This document shows, in pieces, positions 19,201 through 27,733 of a stretch of DNA of 64,000 nt (positions are counted from its first letter, which is position 1; every line of letters starts with the position of its first letter). The notes beneath the pieces were generated by a model. That model was given only the letters and a program-made list of their open reading frames with translations. It made no database searches and was not told the DNA's origin. The translations under genes and the position numbers were made by a program. Source of the DNA: G020351775 sp039588335 (GTDB lineage Bacteria > Gemmatimonadota > Gemmatimonadetes > Gemmatimonadales > GWC2-71-9). The stretch spans positions 1 to 64,000 of the forward strand of contig JBDGZZ010000022.1 in NCBI GenBank assembly GCA_039588335.1, written 5' to 3'.

Positions 19201-19304
19201 GAGAAGGCCTGCTCGGTTGTGGACTGGGCCTCTATGGTGGAGGCCAAGGACACCGCCAGACACGTGGCGAGGCCGATCCGGATGTATGCAACGTGACGCT
19301 TCAT
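16245..19304 (-). CDS. exported Asp-box/BNR-repeat protein (sortilin/VPS10-like)
   Basis: A 1019-residue exported protein with an N-terminal signal peptide ending near SLASTIEAQ. Residues of about 60-720 contain at least nine Asp-box (BNR) motifs of the form S-x-D-x-G-x-x-W, for example YKSTDGGATW, YMSEDGGTSW, YRSEDKGETW, WKSTDRGDTW, FQSNDNGNTW and YTNDGGDHW. This indicates beta-propeller blades as in sialidases and VPS10/sortilin domains. The remaining 280 residues include a likely beta-sandwich and a helical C-terminus with RLRSQTSGG and SRLYGQVSNW. No catalytic nucleophile is evident, so a binding or scaffolding role is as likely as a hydrolase. Proteins of this build are common in Gemmatimonadota and Bacteroidota. 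Confidence 0.85.
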   Translation of the reverse strand: MKRHVAYIRIGLATCLAVSLASTIEAQSTTEQAFSNLRFREIGPATMSGRIVDLAVVESNPYTFYVASATGGVWKTGNNGITFTPVFHREATHSVGDVTVHQLDTSVVWVGTGERASRQSSSWGNGAYKSTDGGATWTNMGLEDSHHIGRIVLHPTHPDIVFVAAMGHLWGPSEERGLYMSEDGGTSWTRVLHVDENTGAVDVAIDPLDPTTMYAAMYQRRRRPYGFNGGGPGSGLYKSTDGGRNWRELTNDLPQGDKGRIGISIYRSDPNIVYISVEQGYRYNASTAYGERRAGVYRSEDKGETWEFMSDWNPRPMYASQPLVDPNDDQRIYMVNTYSYSDDGGKTFRPARQSLHGDDRLVWVSAHDSRHVMKADDGGLGISYDRGVTWLYVTNLPVSQFYRVTVDMREPYWVYGGLQDNGSWMGPSTTFRAEGILFQDWIKTGGGDGFLNLVDTTDNRTLYTESQYLGLSRVDLASGARAWIRPDAPRGAIGARRNWDAWGPGTPEPELGNAMAPANWDGPFYISPHDNNTIYAGTNQAWKSTDRGDTWVSLGDLTTGVNRRELPLMGERAHDTTLSLDDGIPYYPTLTAIVESPVRQGLLYAGTDDGNLQVSLDDGATWNNVTDAVPGLPSSSWISGIEPSRFVEGRVYVAVNNYRNDDFANYLFQSNDNGNTWTSITGDLPADRVLRTVREDPRNAQVVYLGTELGLFYTNDGGDHWIELKSNMPTLAFNDLVVHPRDNDLVVGTHGRGIWILDNINSLQETTPAVLASDAHLFGIEPIRMIRYGGERGHTGDMIFRGQNQPPGAIIDYYLREKNEDDNVTVTVFDAAGDQVSRLRSQTSGGVNRILWNLRYENLGPPMPVSGMNRGPSGPWVLPGVYTVRLTTGESSQEQTVTVLQDPRVAVAESELLGWHEQVQYVAGLLRRHLVTVDTVSKIAERIEGMPEDSASQYTAVSEEIAAIRPLLTELRNRLSRLYGQVSNWPREFTADERSQLQYFEDWLQRLQPRVDGVIGGMF

Positions 19305-19420
19305 TTAGGGGGGATACCTCCGTTGCCGTGAACGGGTGTAACGGCCTTGGGGTCGATGGGCCTCAAGGTATCGCACCGGCACCCTCGGGGGTAGCCGCGA
19401 ATGCCTCTGACCGGTAGGTA

Positions 19421-19444
19421 CCGCTCCCAGCTCCCGCTCCCCTG
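19421..19444. repeat. third block of GCTCCC heptamer-like repeats
   Basis: Positions 19421-19444 read as consecutive CCGCTCCC-AGCTCCC-GCTCCCCTG units, closely matching the right arm at 16212-16241. The block lies in the 216-base gap between the divergent BNR and M14 genes, so similar repeats bracket the BNR gene on both sides. I found no matching opposite arm nearby. Confidence 0.5.
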
Positions 19445-19520
19445 TCGGAATCGCTTTCGACCGGTAGATTCCCCTCGATTCGCAAGTCCCGCACGCAGCG
19501 TAATAACCAGGGAGGATCCG

Positions 19521-22328
19521 ATGAGCCGCCGGAGCCTAGGCGTCGCCTTGGCTGGTGTTGCCATCTTTGGAACATGGCACGCTTCGCCAGTCAGTGCGCA
19601 GTCCCACGACTCGACGTATGCCGCCAGAATCAGTGAATACACCACCGACGATCGTTTCATCAATGAACTGGTGGACCATCTGCCACTGTCGGCGGAGGTG
19701 CCGTCGCCCATGGATCATTTCGGCACGATCATAGGGGCGCCCGACATTCTTCATACAACAACCGACATCTACGGTTACATGAGGGCTCTGGAATCGGCTT
19801 CGTTGCGGGTAGCGGTCCGGGCAATCGGGAAGACCGAAGAGAACCGTGACATGATAGAGGTCGTGATCGCGGACGAGAATACGATCGCTGATTTGGAGCG
19901 CTATCGGGGCTACCTCAATGCGATTGCCGACCCCCGTGGGATCAGTGACGAAGAGGCACAAGCACTTCTGGCAGATGCGAAGCCGGTCTATTACGTGATG
20001 GCTGGCCTGCATTCTCCCGAGACCGGCCCCCCCGAGATGGTGATGGAACTAGCGTACCGGCTTGCGGTCGAGGAATCGTCATTCATCCGGGCCATTAGAG
20101 ACAACGTCATCGTGGTCATCTTGCCCGTGGCAGAGCCTGACGGGCGCGACCGGATGGTAGATGCTTACCGGTACAAGAAAGCGAATCGTGAAGTTGGTCC
20201 GTCCCTGCGGTATTGGGGTAAGTACGTCGCTCATGACAACAACCGCGATGGCTATGGCCTGGGGCTGGCATTGACTCGCAACGTGTTGGGGTCGTTCATG
20301 CACTGGAAGCCCACCGTGATGCACGATCTGCATGAGTCGGGATACTTCCTCTACGTATCGACTGGGACTGGCCCGTACAATCAGGAAATAGATGCACTGA
20401 CGATAGACGAGTGGCACAACATAGCGCACGAAGAAGTGACGCAGCTGACCAAATACGGCATGCCAGGAGTATGGACACACGCGTTCTACACCGGATGGGC
20501 TGCCAACTACCTGTCTTGGATTGCAAACACACGCAACAGCATTGGCCGCTTCTACGAGACTCTGGGTAACGGGGGAGCCGATACCCGGGAACGCGAACTA
20601 CCTGCCCGTGCGACGTCTAGAGAGTGGTATCGCCCGAGTCCGCCGTTGGAGAAAGTGACGTGGTCACTGAGGAACAACACCAATTACATGCAGAGTGGAG
20701 TCCTAGTTGCACTCAAGTACGCTGCGGACAATCGCGAGGACTTCGTGGAGAACTTCTACCTACGAGGAAAGCGAGCGGTCGAGCGTGGCCGGACGGAGGC
20801 TCCATTCGCCTGGGTGATCCCGCAAGGACAGCGGCGGCCGACGGCGGCGGCCAACCTGGCCAACCTCATGCTGCAGCAGGGAGTTGAGTTACATGTAGCG
20901 GAGCGGGAGCTCGAATGGTTCTCTGACTCTGCTGCGGACGAGCGGAGTACAGCAGCAGAAGGGTCGTTTGTGATTCGCATGGATCAGCCGTACCGCACCG
21001 TGGTACAGGTCCTGTTTGGTGAGCAGGAGTTCCCGAGCGGTGCGACTCCACCCTACGATGATGTGGGCTGGACGCTTCCGTATCTCCATGGAGTGGAGGC
21101 AATTCCGGTAGCTGATTCGAGCATTCTGGAAGCCAGAATGCGGCCGCTTGCAGAGCCGGTGGCCCACAGCGGCAGATTCGAGGGTAAGAATCGTTCCTAC
21201 TACCTGGTCAACAACACCACCGACGACAATGTCACCATGTTCAGATTCCGGCTGGGTGACGTTCAGATGGAGGCCGCGGAACAGGAATTCGTGATCGACG
21301 ACCGTACCTATAGCAGCGGGAGTCTCATCATTCGGTCAGAGGGAAACGCACAAGAGGTCGTAGAACGAGTGGAGGCCGTTGCCGAGGACCTTGGGATCGA
21401 GGTGACGGGTGTACGGGACCGTCCGGCTGTGAGCACTCACGACCTGGATGTCCCACGGATAGCTCTGGTGCACACGTGGGTGTCGACTCCGCAGGATGCA
21501 GGATGGTGGCGTCTCACCTTCGACCGATTCGAGATTCCCTATAGCTATCTCTCAGAGCAGGATCTGGCGGTGAACGATCTGAGTGAGTTCGATGTCGTGA
21601 TCATGCCCAATCACCGGGCGAGTCCCCAGAACCTGGTGAGCGGTACCACGGTAGTCGGTGATCCGATTCCCTGGCAAAGAACGGACGAGTACTCGGCCAT
21701 CGGGATCATTGACGAGACTTCAGATTTGAGGCAGGGAATGGGATATGAGGGCCTGAAGAACCTCAAATCCTTCGTGGAACGGGGAGGCGTGTTCATTACT
21801 GAGGGGAGCGCAGCAGCCTTTCCGATCCACATGGCCATAACGCGACGGGTGAGTATCAGAGCACCGCGTCAACTAGTCGCTCGTGGCTCGGTGCTCAAGA
21901 CCAGCGTGGAAGACGATACGAGTCCGATCGTGTACGGGTATCCGGAGTCTGTCGGAGCCTATTTCAGCTCGCAGCCCGTATTTCAGGTGGACAAGAACGA
22001 CGGTGGTACGAGCTCACCCGAATGGCTACGGGACGAGGTATGGGAAAAAGAGATCCCACGGGTCGTATTGAGTTTCGCGGAGAAGGACGTGCTCATGAGT
22101 GGTATGCTGAGTGGCGAGAGTGAGATTGCCGGCACACCGGCAATCGTAGACGTACCCGTGGGGCAGGGACACGTAGTGCTGTTCGCTATCAGGCCATTCT
22201 GGCGTCTGGAGACATTCGGCAGTCACGCATTCGTGTTCAACACGATGCTTCACTGGAACGACCTTCGTGTGGGGTGGCCCACACGTCCGGTCGAGGAGGA
22301 AGATGAAACGGTAGCTGGAGGTCGATAG
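19521..22328 (+). CDS. secreted M14-type metallopeptidase, large form
   Basis: A 935-residue exported protein. ATG 19521 follows GGGAGGA and opens a signal peptide ending near SPVSAQ. The N-terminal half is an M14-like peptidase domain: HSPE in GLHSPETGPPEM provides the HxxE zinc ligands, PVAEPDGRDR follows, and HDLHESG is a likely third ligand. The C-terminal half (from about residue 640) has an amidotransferase/Rossmann-like fold with YDVVIMPN and FVERGGVFITEGS, ending in a strand-rich segment. The same C-terminal architecture appears in the partial gene at the right edge of the window. It probably degrades peptides in the periplasm or outside the cell. Confidence 0.8.
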   Translation: MSRRSLGVALAGVAIFGTWHASPVSAQSHDSTYAARISEYTTDDRFINELVDHLPLSAEVPSPMDHFGTIIGAPDILHTTTDIYGYMRALESASLRVAVRAIGKTEENRDMIEVVIADENTIADLERYRGYLNAIADPRGISDEEAQALLADAKPVYYVMAGLHSPETGPPEMVMELAYRLAVEESSFIRAIRDNVIVVILPVAEPDGRDRMVDAYRYKKANREVGPSLRYWGKYVAHDNNRDGYGLGLALTRNVLGSFMHWKPTVMHDLHESGYFLYVSTGTGPYNQEIDALTIDEWHNIAHEEVTQLTKYGMPGVWTHAFYTGWAANYLSWIANTRNSIGRFYETLGNGGADTRERELPARATSREWYRPSPPLEKVTWSLRNNTNYMQSGVLVALKYAADNREDFVENFYLRGKRAVERGRTEAPFAWVIPQGQRRPTAAANLANLMLQQGVELHVAERELEWFSDSAADERSTAAEGSFVIRMDQPYRTVVQVLFGEQEFPSGATPPYDDVGWTLPYLHGVEAIPVADSSILEARMRPLAEPVAHSGRFEGKNRSYYLVNNTTDDNVTMFRFRLGDVQMEAAEQEFVIDDRTYSSGSLIIRSEGNAQEVVERVEAVAEDLGIEVTGVRDRPAVSTHDLDVPRIALVHTWVSTPQDAGWWRLTFDRFEIPYSYLSEQDLAVNDLSEFDVVIMPNHRASPQNLVSGTTVVGDPIPWQRTDEYSAIGIIDETSDLRQGMGYEGLKNLKSFVERGGVFITEGSAAAFPIHMAITRRVSIRAPRQLVARGSVLKTSVEDDTSPIVYGYPESVGAYFSSQPVFQVDKNDGGTSSPEWLRDEVWEKEIPRVVLSFAEKDVLMSGMLSGESEIAGTPAIVDVPVGQGHVVLFAIRPFWRLETFGSHAFVFNTMLHWNDLRVGWPTRPVEEEDETVAGGR

Positions 22329-22373
22329 ACCGCCAGCGGAAGGGTCCGGCGGCTGATTGCCCTCGAGCGACGA

Positions 22374-23477
22374 TTAGGCGGTACTGGTTGTAGGTGCCCG
22401 GTCTGGTTCGGGCCGACCCAACCTGCGGAGCCAGTGGAAGTGCGACGACATGGCCGAGCGCAGAGACCTGTGCGAGTGGTACTTCACACCGAACTTCCTG
22501 CATACCGACTCTACGATGGGTGCCAGATCAGCGTAGTGAAGGTGACAGATTTTCGGGAACAAGTGATGTTCGATCTGAAAGTTGAGTCCACCGACGTACC
22601 AGGTGAGCAGTCTGTTGTGCCTGGCGAAATCGACGGTACTGGCTGCCTGATGCACCGCCCATTCATCTTCCATCCGATTCGATCCGTCGACCGGGACTGG
22701 GAAATCCGCCTCTTCCACACAGTGCGCCATCTGAAACACGATGCCCAGTACGACGCCTATCGCTAGGGCAGTGAAACAATAGAACAGTGCGACAAGCCAG
22801 AATGGGTGTAACATCGCCGGTATCACAAACGCGAGCGTGACAAATGCCGCCTTGCCGCCCAGGAAAACAGCCAGGTCTTTGCCGCGGGGTCGCGGGATCG
22901 TCCGAGCGCCAACATGGCCTCTTATGAGTTCCTTGTAGTCGTCCACCAGGTGCCACTTCAGTGCGACAAAACCGTATAGCGGCCACATGTAGAAGTGCTG
23001 GAACCGGTGGAAGCCGTAGCGTGGCTGCTGCGGCGCCAATCGCCCCAAGGGACCGATATTGATGTCGTCGTCGGCGCCGTCGATGTTCGTGTAACTGTGG
23101 TGTAAGACGTTGTGCTTCCAGCGCCACAGATACGAACTCCCGCCGATAACGTCCAGGGTCTTGGCGGCGATGCCATTGATGATCTTGAAGTTGGAGTAGC
23201 CGCCATGGGAACCGTCGTGCTGTATGTCCATCCCGATAGCTGCGGCAGCCAAGGCCAGTGACACTGCCAATCCGAGTGCCACCCACCACACGTTGGCCAC
23301 GAAGACCAACAGGAGATATGAGGTAGTGAACCAGGTCAGGATGATGCCTGACTTGACGTACATGCTTGGCAAGTCACGCGGGGGACGTCGGGACGAGTCG
23401 AAGTACTCTGTCACTCGTGCCTTGAGTTCAGCGTGGAACTCCGACGCTTTGGCGAACTTTATTGTAATGCTACCCAG
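22374..23477 (-). CDS. membrane fatty acid desaturase (linoleoyl-CoA-type)
   Basis: A di-iron desaturase of about 367 residues that inserts a double bond in acyl chains at the membrane. Three histidine boxes are intact: HDGSH, HNVLHH and QIEHH (in FQIEHHLFP). The QIEHH form is typical of front-end (delta-5/6) and linoleoyl-CoA-like desaturases. Four membrane spans fit between the boxes. The start is unusual. An AAGGAG site at 23485-23490 sits seven bases before a CTG at 23477, with no ATG or GTG in range. An in-frame ATG at 23564 would overlap the upstream gene by 67 bases. Downstream it is convergent with the M14 gene. Confidence 0.85.
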   Translation of the reverse strand: MGSITIKFAKASEFHAELKARVTEYFDSSRRPPRDLPSMYVKSGIILTWFTTSYLLLVFVANVWWVALGLAVSLALAAAAIGMDIQHDGSHGGYSNFKIINGIAAKTLDVIGGSSYLWRWKHNVLHHSYTNIDGADDDINIGPLGRLAPQQPRYGFHRFQHFYMWPLYGFVALKWHLVDDYKELIRGHVGARTIPRPRGKDLAVFLGGKAAFVTLAFVIPAMLHPFWLVALFYCFTALAIGVVLGIVFQMAHCVEEADFPVPVDGSNRMEDEWAVHQAASTVDFARHNRLLTWYVGGLNFQIEHHLFPKICHLHYADLAPIVESVCRKFGVKYHSHRSLRSAMSSHFHWLRRLGRPEPDRAPTTSTA

Positions 23478-23497
23478 GCTTTCGCTCCTTGTGTACT

Positions 23498-24932
23498 TTA
23501 GGCGCTGGCTGCTGCGCCCATCTGTACCATGGGCTGGCTTTCGGTCGTCTTGAGGTAGGCGCACGGATCGTGGTGCAGCGCTCCCTCAGGAAGCCACTCC
23601 CAAAGTGGCCCGAGATCCTTTCGTACGCGATTGACGAAGAACTCGGGCAGGTCCGTTGTCTCACCGTCGAAATAGCGCTTGAAATGGGTGTCTGTGTCAA
23701 GTCGACTACGCACTTCGGAGTAGTATCCGATCCGCCCGAACCCTTCGGAGGATATAGCGCGCACAACGTTCATCCAACGAGGGATCCTTGCCTTCACGGC
23801 CCGGAACCGTCTGAATATCGAACGCCATGAGAATGTATGTTTGCTCAAGTCGATCACGCGATCGTAGAAGTCAGGCCACGAGTAGTTCTTGGGCCGAATG
23901 TTCATGGCGTGGTTGTTGTTCAGGAAATGGAACGGGAATGGTAGGATCCTCCCATCACGTTGATACGTGAGATTTAGTGGGGCGGCGCTACCGAATCCGG
24001 ACAGCAAGGAGTAGCCGGGAAACGCTCCCGGTGTGAGATCCACGAATTGTCTGTTTCCCGGTCTTGGATTTGTTCCCCAGATCATACCACGATTCGATGC
24101 CCGGCAGCATGGCCTTGAAACCATTCCGTTTGAGCCGTTTGAGCCGTGGCTCTGATAGCAGAGACAAGCTGCTCTCTGCTACGAAATCGATGCTGTCGGG
24201 CGGGGCGGCTTCCTCGATTGCGTCGAGGAAGGAGTCGAATCTCACGCCGAAGTTGGGGTCATGCCACCCTACGCGTGGGCGGCGGTACTTCTGTCGCAGA
24301 AAAATGAGATCTTCTTTGATCACGTCCAGATCGAGGCTTTGATGGGGTACCTCCGAGTCGATGCAGAAACTGCACGTGTACGGACAACCGAGGCTGCCGA
24401 GCATCGGCACGATCTTGATGAGCGGAGCTTTCTTGAGTGTCTGTTCAATGAACTTCCACCGCTCGCGCACTCCGGGAAGCTCGGTAGGCTGTTGGCCAGC
24501 CGATAGTAGAACGCCACGGTCGCGGTGAGGAGCGGGATCGTAAAGGAGGTCGGCGACGGTCTGCTTGTCAGTGAACCCGAATACGTAGTCAAAATACAAC
24601 TGTGAGTCTTGCGGGTAGCAACGCGCGTGCGGACCACCGAGTATCGTGATCGCACCCTTCGAGCGGAAGAGGTTGCTCAACGCGTACGCCAGTTGTGCTG
24701 ATTGAGAAAAAGCACTCATGAACACGAGATCGACGTCGGCCGGCAACTCGTCGACGATATCTTCCAGGCCAGTGTAGCAGATGAAAGTCACTTCGTGTCC
24801 CTCATCTTCGCACCACTTGGCCACAACCTGGGACATGATGCCCGCCAGATTTGCATGCATCAGGCGAGCATATAAGGATCGATTTGGACCCTTGGTTACA
24901 AGGTCAAGAACGCCGATTCTGAGTCTGCGCAC
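23498..24932 (-). pseudogene. broken B12-binding-type radical SAM gene
   Basis: Two frames encode one protein. The first (24932 to about 24047) has an N-terminal B12-binding-like region with LGGPHARCYP and the radical SAM motif CPYTCSFC, and runs through MLPGIESWYDLGNKSKTG. The second frame continues to 23498 with FVDLTPGAFPGYSLLSGFG and NNNHAMNIRPKNYSWPDF, the usual C-terminal half of this family. The switch falls around 24045-24055. By my recollection of the family about 50-60 residues of the radical SAM barrel should lie between the two segments, so the break looks like a deletion whose length is not a multiple of three. GTG 24932 is the likely start because the protein opens with RRLRIGVLDL. 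It is either a true pseudogene or an assembly error. Confidence 0.7.
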
Positions 24933-25154
24933 GGGAACTCTCAGACGGGAGAAGGATGGAGCAAGATACCGGTAGATGGTGAAATGGCAAGTGGGACACC
25001 GGTTTGCGGGCGTTGCATGAGTCCGGGCTGCCGGTGGACGAGCCTTGATGTGGGCCCGTACATTGGGAATACAGGAGGTCCCGGTGAGCCCAGTACGAAT
25101 CAACTCCGGTAGGGCATGGGGAGTGACAATACAAGGCATGAGATCGAGGTCCGA

Positions 25155-26990
25155 ATGAGCTACAAGCCAATCGAAGACTATGGGATCATTGGCAACATGC
25201 ACACGGCCGCACTGGTGGGTGTCGACGGCTCCATCGACTGGTACTGCTATCCACATTTCGATTCGCCCAGTGTTTTCGGGGCTATTCTCGATGAGCGCAA
25301 TGGGGGACATTTCAAAGTCTGTCCAGTACGACCAGACGTCACTCGCAAGCAATTCTATTGGCCCGACACAAACGTCCTGGTGACTCGGTTCCTAACCGCT
25401 GATGGAGTTGGACAGGTCGTCGACTACATGCCGGTGGACGTTCAGAAGGGCGACGCTGGATATCATTGGCTCATCAGACGTATCCAGGTTGTTCGGGGGA
25501 GCATGGCGTTCCACATGGAATGCCGCCCCGCGTTCAACTACGCCCGGATGGAACATGAGGTGGCCATCTCTGACGAAGGGGCATGTTTCCTTTCTCGGGA
25601 TCTGAACCTTGGACTGGCAACGCGATTGCCACTGGAACGCGACGATGCAGGAGTGAGCTGCGATTTCACTCTCGCTGAGGGTGAGAGTGCGATCTTGGCA
25701 CTGCGCGAGGTAGAGGGAGGCCGAGGTTGTGGGATTGGCCTGTCCGAGCAGGAGGCCTTCGAGGTTTTCAACCGCACTGTTCAGTACTGGCGGCACTGGC
25801 TGTCGCAATGCACTTACCAAGGGCGGTGGCGTGAGGCGGTGCATCGGTCGGCGCTTGCCCTCAAGCTCCTCACTTACGAGCCGACGGGTGCGATCGTAGC
25901 AGCGCCAACTTGCAGCTTGCCGGAATCCATAGGAGGCGTGCGGAACTGGGACTACCGATACACCTGGATCCGGGACGCTGCGTTCACGTTGTATGCATTT
26001 ATGCGCATCGGGTTCACCGAGGAGGCTGCCGGATTCACGCACTTCCTCGAGAAGATCTTCCAAGATGCCAAGCGCGGCGAAGGCTTGCAGATCATGTACG
26101 GCATCGACGGCCGCCGAACCTTGACAGAGGAAGTGTTGGAGCATCTGGAGGGGTACAGAGAGTCACGCCCGGTTCGGATCGGAAACGGTGCTCATGACCA
26201 ACTGCAACTGGACATATATGGCGAGTTGTTGGATTCAGCCTACCTGTACGACAAGTATCGCACGCCGATCTCATACGACGGGTGGGTCAGAATACGGGAG
26301 TTCGTAGATTGGGTGTGTGACAATTGGGGTCGCAAAGATGAAGGGATTTGGGAGGTCAGGGGCGGTCGCCAGCATTTCCTATACTCGAAGCTAATGTGCT
26401 GGGTTGCAATCGACCGCGGGTTGCGACTCGCTAACAAGCGATCGTTCCCGGGCGACCGCCGCAGATGGCTGGCCGAACGGGACCGGATTTTCGAAGAGAT
26501 CATGAAAAAGGGATGGAGTGAGAAGAGGGGAGCCTTCGTTCAGTATTACGGCGGTGAGGCTCTCGACGCCGCCAGTCTGATCATGCCGCTGGTGTTCTTT
26601 CTGTCGCCAACTGATCCCAGAGTTCTCGGGACAATAGACGCGATCTGCGAGTCGCCCGAGCGAGGTGGTCTGTTGTCGAACAGCTTGGTGTACCGTTACA
26701 ACGCGAGTGCGGGCGTAGATGGCCTAGCTGGCGACGAGGGCACGTTCAATATGTGTACGTTCTGGCTTGTCGAGGCACTGACACGGGCCGGACGCGTTTA
26801 TCCTGAGCGGCTCGATCAGGCGCGGTTGACGTTCGAGGAGATGCTAGGTTATGCCAATCACCTCGGGCTCTATGGCGAGGAGACCGGTCACAGCGGCGAG
26901 GCACTTGGGAATTTCCCCCAGGCGTTTACACACCTTTCGTTGATCAGTGCGGCGTTCAACCTAGATCGCGAGCTTGGTGGCGGAGACTAG
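25155..26990 (+). CDS. glycoside hydrolase family 15 (glucoamylase/trehalase-like)
   Basis: A 611-residue cytoplasmic enzyme without signal peptide. An N-terminal beta-sandwich opens with YKPIEDYGIIGNMHTAALVG, the standard start of bacterial GH15 proteins, and the (alpha/alpha)6 barrel carries SLPESIGGVRNWDYRY and TWIRDA. Likely catalytic acids are the Glu in GIWEVRG and the one in GEETGHSGEAL. Members hydrolyse alpha-glucosides; some act on trehalose, which would fit the otsA gene 12 kb away, but the substrate cannot be read. ATG 25155 follows GAGG. Its TAG stop and the pgl stop on the other strand share the same CTAG. Confidence 0.92.
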   Translation: MSYKPIEDYGIIGNMHTAALVGVDGSIDWYCYPHFDSPSVFGAILDERNGGHFKVCPVRPDVTRKQFYWPDTNVLVTRFLTADGVGQVVDYMPVDVQKGDAGYHWLIRRIQVVRGSMAFHMECRPAFNYARMEHEVAISDEGACFLSRDLNLGLATRLPLERDDAGVSCDFTLAEGESAILALREVEGGRGCGIGLSEQEAFEVFNRTVQYWRHWLSQCTYQGRWREAVHRSALALKLLTYEPTGAIVAAPTCSLPESIGGVRNWDYRYTWIRDAAFTLYAFMRIGFTEEAAGFTHFLEKIFQDAKRGEGLQIMYGIDGRRTLTEEVLEHLEGYRESRPVRIGNGAHDQLQLDIYGELLDSAYLYDKYRTPISYDGWVRIREFVDWVCDNWGRKDEGIWEVRGGRQHFLYSKLMCWVAIDRGLRLANKRSFPGDRRRWLAERDRIFEEIMKKGWSEKRGAFVQYYGGEALDAASLIMPLVFFLSPTDPRVLGTIDAICESPERGGLLSNSLVYRYNASAGVDGLAGDEGTFNMCTFWLVEALTRAGRVYPERLDQARLTFEEMLGYANHLGLYGEETGHSGEALGNFPQAFTHLSLISAAFNLDRELGGGD

Positions 26991-27733
26991 CCCGGTTCCC
27001 TGAGTCCAGCAGCGGCGTCGCGGTCCAACATCCAGGTTACGGTGCCGTCTGAGGGTCGTACGAGGCTCGCCGGCAACCGCCGGTCACCCCCAAGCTTCTT
27101 TGAGCTGAAGATCTGGGCGAGGACCGCAGCCTTCTCTCTTCCCGCCACGATAAACATCACTTGACGTGCGGCATTGATTGTCCGCAGGCTAAACGACACT
27201 CGATCCCGTGGTGGGGCCGGACTCAACGTGGCCACCACGAGGCGTTCCTCGCTCTCCAGATTTGCCGTGCCGGGGAACAGTGATGCCGTATGTCCGTCCG
27301 ACCCGATCCCCAGCAGGATCAGATCGAAGCGCGGTGCGCGGCGCCCCAAGCACCGTTCAAGCTCGTCAGCGTAGAGTGAGGCCGCGGTGCCCGGGTTTGC
27401 TTCTCCTTGAATCCTGTGAATCGCTTCCGTTCGCACGTTCACCTGAGATACGAAGGCCTTGACTGCCATGCGGTAGTTACTGTCCGGATGATCGGGAGGT
27501 ACCGAGCGCTCGTCGCTCCAAAAGAGATCGACACGCTCCCAGTTCACCCGTCGCCTGAACTCATCCCGGGCCAGCAGGTCGTAAGCCCCCCGCGGAGTAT
27601 TACCGCCAGCCAACGCCAAATTGCACGTCCCGCGTGCTGCAATCGTTTCTTCAACCAGGTTTAATAGTTCGGATGCCACGGCCCGGTGCAGCTCTGCTGG
27701 GTCAGCGAGAATCAGGGAGCGATCTTGGTGCAT
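26987..27733 (-). CDS. pgl: 6-phosphogluconolactonase
   Basis: Hydrolyses 6-phosphogluconolactone to 6-phosphogluconate in the oxidative pentose phosphate pathway. The 248 residues are the usual size of the SIS-like (NagB-related) form. Hallmarks are LALAGGNTPRGAYDLL near residue 38, VDLFWSDERSVPPDHPDSNYRM near 68-90, and LLGIGSDGHTASLFPG near 140-156. Its start lies 32 bases inside the end of zwf, so the two are translationally coupled as the last genes of a pgi-gnd-zwf-pgl operon. Confidence 0.94.
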   Translation of the reverse strand: MHQDRSLILADPAELHRAVASELLNLVEETIAARGTCNLALAGGNTPRGAYDLLARDEFRRRVNWERVDLFWSDERSVPPDHPDSNYRMAVKAFVSQVNVRTEAIHRIQGEANPGTAASLYADELERCLGRRAPRFDLILLGIGSDGHTASLFPGTANLESEERLVVATLSPAPPRDRVSFSLRTINAARQVMFIVAGREKAAVLAQIFSSKKLGGDRRLPASLVRPSDGTVTWMLDRDAAAGLREPG

